64,000 nt of DNA from Asaia prunellae JCM 25354 (lineage in GTDB: Bacteria; Pseudomonadota; Alphaproteobacteria; Acetobacterales; Acetobacteraceae), in the NCBI RefSeq assembly GCF_000613885.1, contig NZ_BAJV01000013.1, positions 1 through 64,000 on the forward strand, in the 5' to 3' direction. Below, one piece after another: positions 26,193 to 33,875 of the stretch (position 1 is the stretch's first letter; each line of letters begins with the position of its first letter). The translations under genes and the position numbers were made by a program. The notes beneath the pieces were generated by a model, which worked only from the letters and a program-made list of their open reading frames with translations, was not told where the DNA came from and did no database searches.

Positions 26193-27983
26193 ATGAATAC
26201 ACGTCCCCGTCATGGGGCCACACTCTCCCGCAGGCATTTTGTCACGGGATTGGGTGGCCTCGGCCTTGTGGCCTGCACCAAAGCAGAGCCAGATACCCGC
26301 CTTTCTTCCCTGGTAGAGGCTTCAGCCATACCACCCGTTGCGTCATCCCGGCATACGCTGACCATCGAAACCCGTCCTTGGGTCATCGGTTCACGCGAGA
26401 GCAAGGGATATACTGTCAATGGCAGTGTCCCGGCGCCAACACTACGCTGGCGCGAAGGCGATGACATGATGATCGAGGTCATCAACAGGCTTGATACGCA
26501 GACATCAATTCACTGGCATGGCATTCGTCTGCCGGCTGATATGGATGGCGTGCCCGGCGTAAGCTTTGCCGGCATACCGGCAAAGGGCAGCTTTACCTAT
26601 CGTTTCCCGCTTCGGCAGTCAGGGACCTACTGGTATCATAGCCATTCAGGGATGCAGGAAGCACAGGGGCTTTTCGGTGCGATTGTGATCGATCCCAGAG
26701 ATGCCCCGACCCGCCCATACGACTGTGCCCGGGATTATGTCATGGTGCTGTCAGACTGGAGCGATGTCGCCCCGCATGACATCATAAGCAATCTCAAACA
26801 GCAGGACGATTATTATAATTTTCGCCAGCGCACTGTCGCATCGCTCTTTCATGAAGCCCGACAGAATGGCTTGGGCAATGCGATTGACAACCGGCTCATG
26901 TGGTCGCGTATGCGAATGTCTGCAACGGACATCTCTGATGTCAGCGGAGTGATCTACAGCTATCTGATCAATGGCCACTCACCCGATGCTAACTGGACGG
27001 CTCTTTTTTCACCAGGCGAAAAGATCCGCCTGAGGGTGATCAATGCCTCGGCCATGACATTATTTGATTTTCGTATCCCGGGTTTGTCCTTCTCCATTAT
27101 TGCAGCGGATGGTCAGGATGTAGAACCTGTTCCTGTCGACGAATTTCGCATTGCTCCGGCAGAAACCTATGATCTGATCGTACAACCAACAGAGGATCGG
27201 GCCTGGACAATTTTTGTGCAGGCTGAAGATCGTACCGGCTATGCGCGCGGCACACTCGCGCCGCGTAAGGGCATGACAGGGCCGATCCCACCCATGGATC
27301 CGCGTCCTGTGCGCAGTATGATCGACATGGGTATGGGCCGGATGGAAGCGCAAAGCCCTGGCATGAGCGGCATGAGCGGCATGAGCGGCATGAGCGGCAT
27401 GACATCATCCCATTCCGCGCCGTCAACCCATGAAAACAGATCTTCTGCGTCTTCCCATCTCGTAGTTGAGGATCCAGGCCCACCTCCTAGAAATGTGGAG
27501 AACCAGAATGTCGCCCTGGATCCGGTCAACCGCTTGGCCGAGCCTGGAGATGGACTGGGAAACAATGGTCGCAGGGTTCTGACCTATGCCATGCTCCGCG
27601 CATTGAGCCCTGCACCTGACCTGCGTCCGCCGACGCGCGAAATTGTCCTGCATCTGACCGGCAACATGATGCGCTATATCTGGGGGTTCGACGCGAAAAA
27701 ATTTTCGGAAGCCGATCCGATCCATCTGACACTCAATGAACGTGTCCGCATCACACTCATCAACGATACGATGATGGAACACCCCATTCATCTCCATGGT
27801 TTCTGGAGCGAGCTGGAAAACGGCCAGGGTGATAGCCGACCCAACAAGCATACGATCATCTCCCAGCCAGGCTCGAGACTGAGTTATCTCGTAACGGCAG
27901 ACACACCCGGAATGTGGGCATTTCACTGTCATCTGATCTACCATATGCATCTGGGCATGTTCAGAACGGTGGTGGTGTCATGA
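26193..27983 (+). CDS. copA: multicopper oxidase CopA/PcoA family, Tat-exported
   Basis: A 596-residue periplasmic copper oxidase of the copper-resistance CopA family. The N-terminus has a twin-arginine signal (LSRRHFVTGLGGLGLVAC). All four ligand segments are present: SIHWHGIRLP, WYHSHSGMQ, HPIHLHGFW and the T1/T2-T3 text FHCHLIYHMHLGM. Between domains lies a Met-rich insert with four GMS repeats. It probably oxidises Cu(I) to the less toxic Cu(II). ATG 26193 follows AGGATCC and leaves the Tat motif about 14 residues from the start. Its stop overlaps copB as ATGA. Confidence 0.93.
   Translation: MNTRPRHGATLSRRHFVTGLGGLGLVACTKAEPDTRLSSLVEASAIPPVASSRHTLTIETRPWVIGSRESKGYTVNGSVPAPTLRWREGDDMMIEVINRLDTQTSIHWHGIRLPADMDGVPGVSFAGIPAKGSFTYRFPLRQSGTYWYHSHSGMQEAQGLFGAIVIDPRDAPTRPYDCARDYVMVLSDWSDVAPHDIISNLKQQDDYYNFRQRTVASLFHEARQNGLGNAIDNRLMWSRMRMSATDISDVSGVIYSYLINGHSPDANWTALFSPGEKIRLRVINASAMTLFDFRIPGLSFSIIAADGQDVEPVPVDEFRIAPAETYDLIVQPTEDRAWTIFVQAEDRTGYARGTLAPRKGMTGPIPPMDPRPVRSMIDMGMGRMEAQSPGMSGMSGMSGMSGMTSSHSAPSTHENRSSASSHLVVEDPGPPPRNVENQNVALDPVNRLAEPGDGLGNNGRRVLTYAMLRALSPAPDLRPPTREIVLHLTGNMMRYIWGFDAKKFSEADPIHLTLNERVRITLINDTMMEHPIHLHGFWSELENGQGDSRPNKHTIISQPGSRLSYLVTADTPGMWAFHCHLIYHMHLGMFRTVVVS
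27360..27403 (+). repeat. 9-bp tandem repeat encoding Gly-Met-Ser units in CopA
   Basis: Four perfect copies of ggcatgagc followed by a partial fifth (ggcatgac) encode GMS x4 plus GMT. Methionine clusters bind Cu(I) in this family. The perfect 9-base period keeps frame, so copy number could vary between strains. Confidence 0.9.
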
Positions 27984-28746
27984 GCCGCCTGTCTCTGAAA
28001 ACCCTAGTCATGGCACTCGCCTCTTTTTTCCTCTGCCAGGCCAAGGCCCAGACTGTCACCACAACAGCTCACGGGACCATGCCGAGCTATATAGATGGCA
28101 TCATGCCGGTCATGGATCAGGGCATATGGTCCATGGTCTGCTCAACCAGTTTGAAGGGCGCGTGGCGGGAGCAAATTCCACCTTCCGATGGGATGGTGAA
28201 GCCTGGGTCGGAGGGGATTATAACCGGCTTTGGCTGCGTTCCGAGGGTAGCCTGACAAGGGGACGCATGAGCGACGGTGTTCAGGAGTTTCTTTATAGTC
28301 GGTCTGTCTCGACCTATTTCGACATTCAGGGTGGCGTACGCGTCGATCTCGATAGTGGACCAACCAGAACCTGGGGGGCATTCGGGATACAGGGGCTGGC
28401 CCTCTATCAGTTTGAAGTTCAGGCAACGGCTTATGTCAGTGATCGTGGACGATTTGCCGGTCGTTTTCAGGGATCTTACGATATACCGATTACGAACCGT
28501 CTGATCCTGCAGCCTCAGATAGAGCTTAATCTCTATTCGAAAGCCGATAGGCTCCGCGGGAATGGCGCCGGCTTATCCGAAATTGATACCGGATTGAGAC
28601 TGCGTTACGAATTCTGGCGCAAATTTGCCCCCTATATCGCTCTTACATATGGGGGTGCGTTAGAACAGGCGCGCCGCTTTGCGCGTGAGCAGAATGAAAG
28701 CGCTGGTAATCTGCGCCTGACATTCGGAGTCAGAAGCTGGTTCTGA
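27980..28746 (+). pseudogene. copB: copper resistance outer-membrane protein CopB, frameshifted
   Basis: The 5' frame from ATG 27980 (ATGA overlap with copA) encodes a signal peptide ending SFFLCQAKAQ and the segment DGIMPVMDQGIW. Near 28120 the -1 frame takes over with VHGLLNQFEGR and continues with FRWDGEAWVGGDYNRLWLRSEG, the hallmark of CopB, to the C-terminal beta-strand ending FGVRSWF. Restoring one base in ggcatatgg gives GIMVHGLLNQFEGR and 255 residues. CopB is an outer-membrane partner of CopA in copper resistance. The break looks like an indel error. Confidence 0.88.
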
Positions 28747-28770
28747 GGGGATGATTCGCTATCTGCTGCG

Positions 28771-28792
28771 GCGTGGGGATATATACCCACGC
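28771..28792 (+). terminator. stem-loop after copB
   Basis: A 7-bp GC-rich stem (gcgtggg / cccacgc) with an 8-base loop lies 25 bases after the copB stop. No U-run follows, so intrinsic termination is uncertain. Confidence 0.4.
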
Positions 28793-29027
28793 CCCAAGAC
28801 ACAAATGACGGAATTTCTCCCGTAATGCAGCGACATCTGAGTACTCGGTACTCCTGCCAGCGATTCTCGTACTCTCAGGCACTTCCGAATTTTCAGGCGT
28901 CCCCGGAAGACAAAATTTGTAAAAAAAATCATCACCAAAAATCGTCAACCTGTTACGATCGACATTCTCATATAGTTAAAAACTATCAGGTTTCCATGTC
29001 TTCAGGGGTACGGGACAATGGTATATT

Positions 29028-29084
29028 CGGTTTTGTACCAGCCAAAACCGTTAACATAATACAACAAATACCTAACGGTTTTTT
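29028..29084 (+). promoter_or_regulatory. mutually exclusive hairpins upstream of oprB, attenuator-like
   Basis: Segment 1 cggttttg (29028-29035) can pair with segment 2 caaaaccg (29043-29050). Segment 2 extended, aaaaccgtta (29044-29053), can instead pair perfectly with segment 3 taacggtttt (29073-29082), which runs straight into a six-T stretch. The second fold looks like an intrinsic terminator and the first would prevent it. The site is 165-220 bases before the oprB start. The fold is seen in sequence; the regulation is inference. Confidence 0.4.
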
Positions 29085-29249
29085 CGATTTATATAAATAA
29101 TCAGTGTGACATTTTGTGTTGCGCAAAAATCACTCAAGCAAACCCAAATGGTGGGTCCGCAGCGTTAAATGTCAATCCCCTTGTCATAAAATGAAATATC
29201 GGTAGGACGAAGCTGATCAGCCCTCAAGGGCCAACTCTCAGACCAGAGA

Positions 29250-30839
29250 ATGCGGACAAACATGCCTGTTTCAAGAAGTCGAGGGCTTCGTTCTCTCTGG
29301 GTCGCCGGAACGTTGCTGGGAAGCTGCTTTCTGGGGGCTCAGGCCTATGCCGAAGATGCAAGCCAGCAAACGAGTTCCAGTAACGAGACAGCGGCAACGC
29401 TTGATCCAACCGAAAAACAATCCCCGACAAACATTCAGCCGGGATCAGCCAAAGACAGTCCGGCCAGTTTGTTCGGTAGTCCTTATGATCGGTCCCAACC
29501 CACTCTGGGTACGGTACGTCATCCTTTCATTCCTGTCCCCGGGGACGAAGCCCTGCTTCCCAAAAGCTTCTCGGACTGGCTGAAGCAACCCACAATGACA
29601 GGTGACTGGGGAGGATTGCGTACGAAACTGCAGAATATGGGTATCACCCCTCAGGGTCATTATCTGCAGGATAGTGCCGGCAACCCAGTAGGTGGAAAAA
29701 CCCAGGTTGTGCGGTATGCGCATGAGGTCGGTATCGGGGCAGACGTTAATTTCGCCCAGTTGACCGGCCATAATTACGGCATGTTCCATATTCTGCTGAC
29801 AGAACGTGCTGGTCTGGGTATTGGTCAAAAGCTGTCTACTCTTAACAGCCCGCAGCAGATCTTCGGCTCTGGTGAGACGATCCGTTTTACCCGCCTCTCA
29901 TGGGAAATGCAGTGGAACCGCTATGCGGATACCGAGATAGGCTGGATCAACACCGAAAACGATTTCGGTCAGTCCACCATGCACTGGGGCATGAGCCTTT
30001 ACTGCCAGTTTGAGTCAAATGCGATCTGCGGTATGCCGCAGGCTCTGGCAAGCAATTCCGGCTATGGCTATTACCCGACCGCGCATCCGGGCGCCTTTCT
30101 CAAACTCTATCCCTTCGGCGACGAACGTATGCTGGTCTCAGCCGGCATCTATAACGTTGATCCGACCATTTCCAATACGGGTTACGCCTGGAAACTCGGG
30201 CTACACAATTCAACGGGTGCCTACCTGCCCTTCCAGGTCGGCTACCATTTTGGCGGCACTGACAGCGCTGGGCGATTGCCGACCAACGTCAAGTTCGGCG
30301 GGTACTGGGATACGTCCGAGGTCAAGAACGTCTACTCACAGCTTGCAGGGTTTGAGCTGCCCAACGCTGTGCTCGGCACATTACCCATCGAAAAAGTACG
30401 TGGCCGTTACGGCGGGTGGTTCATGGCCGACCAGATGCTTCAGCGTGACAAAGGCGATTCATCGCGTTCCACAGTGGCGTTCCTCTCCTTCACATGGGGT
30501 GATCCACGCACGGCAATTGCGCCTTACTTCATCACCTGGGGTATTGTGCGCAAAGGGACATTCTGGAATCGTCCGAACGATACAATCAGCCTTGGTGGCA
30601 AATTCAATTTCGTAAACCCAAAACTCGGTTCCTATGTCAGTGCCTTGCAGGCACAGCAGGGAGGCGATACGGGCCTGCTGAAACCCAGCGGCGAACACGC
30701 TGGCGAACTCAATTACGGCTGGCGTCCCACACCCTGGCTGACCATCCGTCCCGGCCTTCAATATATCTGGCATCCAGGCGGTACCAACCGTTACAAGAAT
30801 GCCTTGCTACTTGATCTGGAGACCGGGGTTACTTTCTGA
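29250..30839 (+). CDS. oprB: OprB-family carbohydrate-selective porin
   Basis: A 529-residue outer-membrane porin. After a signal peptide (LWVAGTLLGSCFLGAQAYA) comes a low-complexity Ser/Thr/Gln linker, then the OprB signature TMTGDWGGLRTKLQNMGI and long amphipathic beta-strands ending in the C-terminal aromatic LETGVTF. OprB proteins admit glucose and other sugars, supplying periplasmic oxidation in acetic acid bacteria. Either ATG 29250 or ATG 29262 could start it; the first has a weak AGAG site. It is monocistronic, with a hairpin after the stop and an unusual leader ahead of it. Confidence 0.92.
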   Translation: MRTNMPVSRSRGLRSLWVAGTLLGSCFLGAQAYAEDASQQTSSSNETAATLDPTEKQSPTNIQPGSAKDSPASLFGSPYDRSQPTLGTVRHPFIPVPGDEALLPKSFSDWLKQPTMTGDWGGLRTKLQNMGITPQGHYLQDSAGNPVGGKTQVVRYAHEVGIGADVNFAQLTGHNYGMFHILLTERAGLGIGQKLSTLNSPQQIFGSGETIRFTRLSWEMQWNRYADTEIGWINTENDFGQSTMHWGMSLYCQFESNAICGMPQALASNSGYGYYPTAHPGAFLKLYPFGDERMLVSAGIYNVDPTISNTGYAWKLGLHNSTGAYLPFQVGYHFGGTDSAGRLPTNVKFGGYWDTSEVKNVYSQLAGFELPNAVLGTLPIEKVRGRYGGWFMADQMLQRDKGDSSRSTVAFLSFTWGDPRTAIAPYFITWGIVRKGTFWNRPNDTISLGGKFNFVNPKLGSYVSALQAQQGGDTGLLKPSGEHAGELNYGWRPTPWLTIRPGLQYIWHPGGTNRYKNALLLDLETGVTF

Positions 30840-30863
30840 TTTTCTTCTTTCACGCGACAGATG

Positions 30864-30881
30864 CCCCCTTTCCTGAGGGGG
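30864..30881 (+). terminator. hairpin after oprB
   Basis: A 6-bp G/C stem (ccccct / aggggg) with a 6-base loop, 24 bases after the stop and followed by a pyrimidine run (tcttctct). Confidence 0.6.
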
Positions 30882-30965
30882 TCTTCTCTGTGTCTGATTA
30901 CGAAGATCAGTAATCAGAGTACTATGCGAAATCAGCACGTTCAGACCTGTTCAGAACCAGACAGC

Positions 30966-30983
30966 GTTTCACAAAACTATCAT
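30966..30983 (+). promoter_or_regulatory. candidate Pho box upstream of pstS
   Basis: gtttcacaaaactatcat matches 14 of 18 positions of the E. coli-type PHO consensus CTGTCATAWAWCTGTCAY, in the correct orientation and 72 bases before the pstS ATG. PhoB binding is inferred. Confidence 0.5.
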
Positions 30984-31055
30984 CTTATTTGTGTATCTTT
31001 CCATTTCAGCGACCGATAGGTAAGGCCGGTCATCCAGATCTGTCGAGGTCACACA

Positions 31056-32063
31056 ATGCAGCTTTCGCGTATTTTCGGTGCTCTTTCTCTCTCCCTGGCC
31101 TTAAGCTGCGGTGTATCGAACGCAGCCACCATCACCGGGGCGGGATCGAGCTTCGCCGCACCGATCTATGGCGCCTGGGGTGAGACGGTACAAAAGGCAA
31201 TAGGTACGTCAGTCAATTACCAGAGTGTCGGCTCCGGTGCCGGACAGAATCAGGCAATAGCGCGCACAGTCGATTTCGGCGCATCTGACAAGCCTATGCA
31301 AGCAGCCAAGCTGGAGAGCAACAAGCTCTATCAGTTTCCTACGGTCATGGGTGGGATTGTTGTGATCGTGAATGTGCCCGGGATCGAGCCCGGAAAACTC
31401 AGACTTGACGGCCCGACCATCGCGGGTCTGTACGATGGCACGATCTCGACCTGGAACGACCCTCGTATCGCAGCACTGAATCCGGGCCTCAAACTGCCTG
31501 ATTCTGACGTTGCTCCAATCCACCGTGCCGATGCTTCCGGAACAAGCTTCGTATTTACCTCCTATCTTTCCAAGGTCTCCGATACATGGAAAGGCAAGTT
31601 CGGTGCCGGTACTTCCATTGCCTGGGCAGGCGGTGCCGGCGCCCGGGGCAATGATGGTGTTGCGGCCGGTGTAAAGGAATCTGAGGGGGGTATCGGCTAT
31701 GTTGAATATGCCTATGCCAGCCGCAATCATCTGAATATGGCGCAGCTGCGGGATCATGATGGTGCCTTTATCAGCCCTAGCTCAGCCAGCTTTGCAGCCT
31801 CGGCAGCGCATGCCGATTGGACCCATGCCGATCATTATGCTGTTGACCTGCTTGATATCGCTGGCGCCAATGCATGGCCAATCATGAGTGCGACTTTCGT
31901 GCTCGTACCGACAGATCCGAAAGATCCTGCACAAAGCAAGGCCGTAAAGGATTTTTTTGGTTATGCGTTGAAGAATGGCAATCCTGATGCCGTAAAGCTT
32001 GATTATGTACCTCTACCTCAATCGGTAAAGGATGCCGTGATCAGTGGCTGGCCTAAAAACTGA
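31056..32063 (+). CDS. pstS: phosphate ABC transporter substrate-binding protein PstS
   Basis: A 335-residue periplasmic phosphate-binding protein. The signal peptide ends in GVSNA-ATI. The mature start TITGAGSSFAAPIYGAW, the DFGASDKPM phosphate-binding segment, the loop HRADASGTSFVFTSYLSK and GGIGYVEYAYA are standard PstS text. It delivers phosphate to the PstCAB permease, but no pstC, pstA, pstB or phoU lies nearby, so this is an orphan copy or the rest is elsewhere. A candidate Pho box precedes it and a strong terminator follows. Confidence 0.95.
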   Translation: MQLSRIFGALSLSLALSCGVSNAATITGAGSSFAAPIYGAWGETVQKAIGTSVNYQSVGSGAGQNQAIARTVDFGASDKPMQAAKLESNKLYQFPTVMGGIVVIVNVPGIEPGKLRLDGPTIAGLYDGTISTWNDPRIAALNPGLKLPDSDVAPIHRADASGTSFVFTSYLSKVSDTWKGKFGAGTSIAWAGGAGARGNDGVAAGVKESEGGIGYVEYAYASRNHLNMAQLRDHDGAFISPSSASFAASAAHADWTHADHYAVDLLDIAGANAWPIMSATFVLVPTDPKDPAQSKAVKDFFGYALKNGNPDAVKLDYVPLPQSVKDAVISGWPKN

Positions 32064-32107
32064 CTCTGTTCATAAAATCACATAATTTCCGGCGTTAACA
32101 CTGACGG

Positions 32108-32131
32108 AAAGGGCGCTTGACGCGCCCTTTT
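32108..32131. terminator. bidirectional intrinsic terminator between pstS and response regulator
   Basis: A 9-bp perfect stem (aaagggcgc / gcgcccttt) with a 5-base loop, A-rich before and T-rich after, sits between two converging genes and can serve both. Confidence 0.85.
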
Positions 32132-32139
32132 GCGTTGCT

Positions 32140-32799
32140 TCAACCACGCCCAGTCTTATCAAACTCAGGGCATGCACGAAGCCGGTCCAGTTGCCTGACG
32201 AGATCAGGTAACGTGGCGGCCTCCATTTTTCGCATCAGATTGGCGCGTCGGACCTTTACCGTAATCTCGCTCAGATCGAGTTCTGCAGCGGTCTGTTTGT
32301 TGAGAAAGCCTTCCACCACGCGCAAGGCAACCGCTTTTTCTCCATCAGTCAGCCCCTCCCAGCGTCTCAGAAGAGATGCGTTTTCCTGCCGGACTTTCAG
32401 CCGTACCTCATCCTTGGCCAGACCGCGGTTGATGGCATCAAGCAGATCAAGCTCGCGGAAAGGCTTGGTCAGAAACTCTATGGCACCATTCTTCATCGCC
32501 TCGACACCCATAGCGATATCTCCGTGTCCGGTGATGAAGATCACGGGAGTCAGCATGTTCTGTTCTCTCAGGCGCCGGTGAAAATCCATCCCGGAGAGAC
32601 CGGGCATCCTGATGTCGAGAATAAGGCAACAAGGACCATATGGTGCTGTGGCGCGCAAATAGGACTCCGCATCTGGAAAACATCTGACTTTATGACCTAC
32701 TGACATAAGCAGATCTTCCAGTGCCTGACGGATCGACTCATCATCATCAATAATATCAACACAAGGGTACTGCCCCTGTATCTTGGGAAGGGGTGTCAC
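32140..32799 (-). CDS. FixJ-type LuxR-family response regulator
   Basis: A 219-residue two-component regulator starting at GTG 32799. The receiver domain has VDIIDDDESIRQAL with the acidic pocket, the phospho-accepting Asp in LILDIRMPGLSG, FITGHGDIAMGVEAM and the conserved Lys in FLTKPF. The C-terminal LuxR/GerE helix-turn-helix reads LTDGEKAVALRVVEGFLNKQTAAELDLSEITVKVRRANLMRKM. This is the FixJ/TodT arrangement. It starts 3 bases after the sensor kinase stop, so the two are co-transcribed and surely partners. Confidence 0.92.
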   Translation of the reverse strand: MTPLPKIQGQYPCVDIIDDDESIRQALEDLLMSVGHKVRCFPDAESYLRATAPYGPCCLILDIRMPGLSGMDFHRRLREQNMLTPVIFITGHGDIAMGVEAMKNGAIEFLTKPFRELDLLDAINRGLAKDEVRLKVRQENASLLRRWEGLTDGEKAVALRVVEGFLNKQTAAELDLSEITVKVRRANLMRKMEAATLPDLVRQLDRLRACPEFDKTGRG

Positions 32800-32801
32800 G
32801 A

Positions 32802-33865
32802 TTATCCCTCCTCTTTGCCTGACCGGCTCACTGAAGCCGGTATTCTGAAACAGAATGCTGTACCTTTCTTCTGGTCCTGCATGACCCAGATCTGCCCTTT
32901 ATTCGCTTCAACGAGATTGCGGCTTATTGCAAGACCGATACCAGTCCCCTCTTCCTTGCTTGTCCAGAATGCTTCGAAAAGATGCGCAGCAAGACCTGGC
33001 GGTATACCCACACCATTATCTTCGATCCGACAGCAGGCATGACCTTCCTCCAGCCAGATGCGTGTCTCGATATGACCACCTGCCTGTTTGGTTGCAATGA
33101 TTGCGTCAATTGCATTGGAAAGCAGATTGCCCGTGATCTGCTGGATCTGGACTGGATCAGCAAAGGCCATGACCGGATCATGCATCTCGACAAAACGATG
33201 GGTGATGCCATGCTGATCAAGTCGCCCGCGCAGCATCGCGAGTACTTCGCCGACAGCTGCCCAAGCGAAAAACGTTGCGCTTCTGGAGTACCTCCCTTTG
33301 TGAGGGCACGCATACGGGACAGAATGGCAGCTGCGCGCGTTGCATCAGCATCAATCCGCGAAAGCGCATTGCGTGCACGCTCGAAATCGGGGGGTGAAAG
33401 GGAGAGCCATCTCTTGCAGGCCTGACTGCTCATCGTGACGGCAGCCAGAGGCTGATTGAGTTCATGTACGATGGACGTGGTCAGTCCACTCAGTGTCTGG
33501 GCGGTAGTAATGCGTGCCAGGCGCTCCTGTGTGCTCAGCGCGAGATCTTTGGCAAGAAGCATCCTGAATGAAAGAAAAGCCGTAATAACAATGGCAGCTG
33601 TGCTCAGACCCAGATTGATCAAGCCACTTGGTATGTTTCCTCTGACAGTAAAGAAAAAACTCACGCCCGTGAGTGCAAGGCAGATGAGAGTAAGAAGGCC
33701 AATATAGCCGCGCCTTATGACCAGTGCGGCATAGAGAATGACAACCGTATACAACACCGGCATTGCGACTTCATAATGGGTCAGCGTATCGGCTACGAAA
33801 ATGGCAACAATGATCACCACAAGACAGAATGGATGAAAATAGCATGTAAAGCGGTGACCCTGCAT
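32802..33865 (-). pseudogene. membrane sensor histidine kinase, frameshifted
   Basis: The 5' frame from ATG 33865 (GAAGAGGG site) encodes four or five hydrophobic segments and the phosphoacceptor box SIVHELNQPLAAV, up to AQRFSLG. At about 33250 the frame breaks; the other frame goes on with AAVGEVLAMLRGRLDQHG and the ATP-binding boxes NLLSNAIDAI (N), DNGVGIPPG (G1) and GTGIGLAISRNLV (G2). One G missing from a GGG run explains it and gives 354 residues. It lacks a PAS domain, so sensing probably uses the membrane part. It sits 10 bases downstream of a TonB receptor. Confidence 0.88.
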
Positions 33866-33875
33866 GACGCCCTCT

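Larger units (their letters stand above)
28747..29249. other. intergenic region between copB and oprB
   Basis: No convincing gene. The first part holds a stem-loop (28771-28792, gcgtggg/cccacgc) that may end the copper transcript. The second part is AT-rich and contains overlapping hairpins (see 29028-29084) and a half-site resembling a Pho box (ttgtcataaaatgaaat near 29182). A 91-codon frame at 28825-29100 has no ribosome site or family resemblance. Confidence 0.5.

Noticed and set aside
28825-29100. 91-codon frame upstream of oprB
   Set aside because: No ribosome site, and it spans the alternative hairpins; composition is not protein-like.
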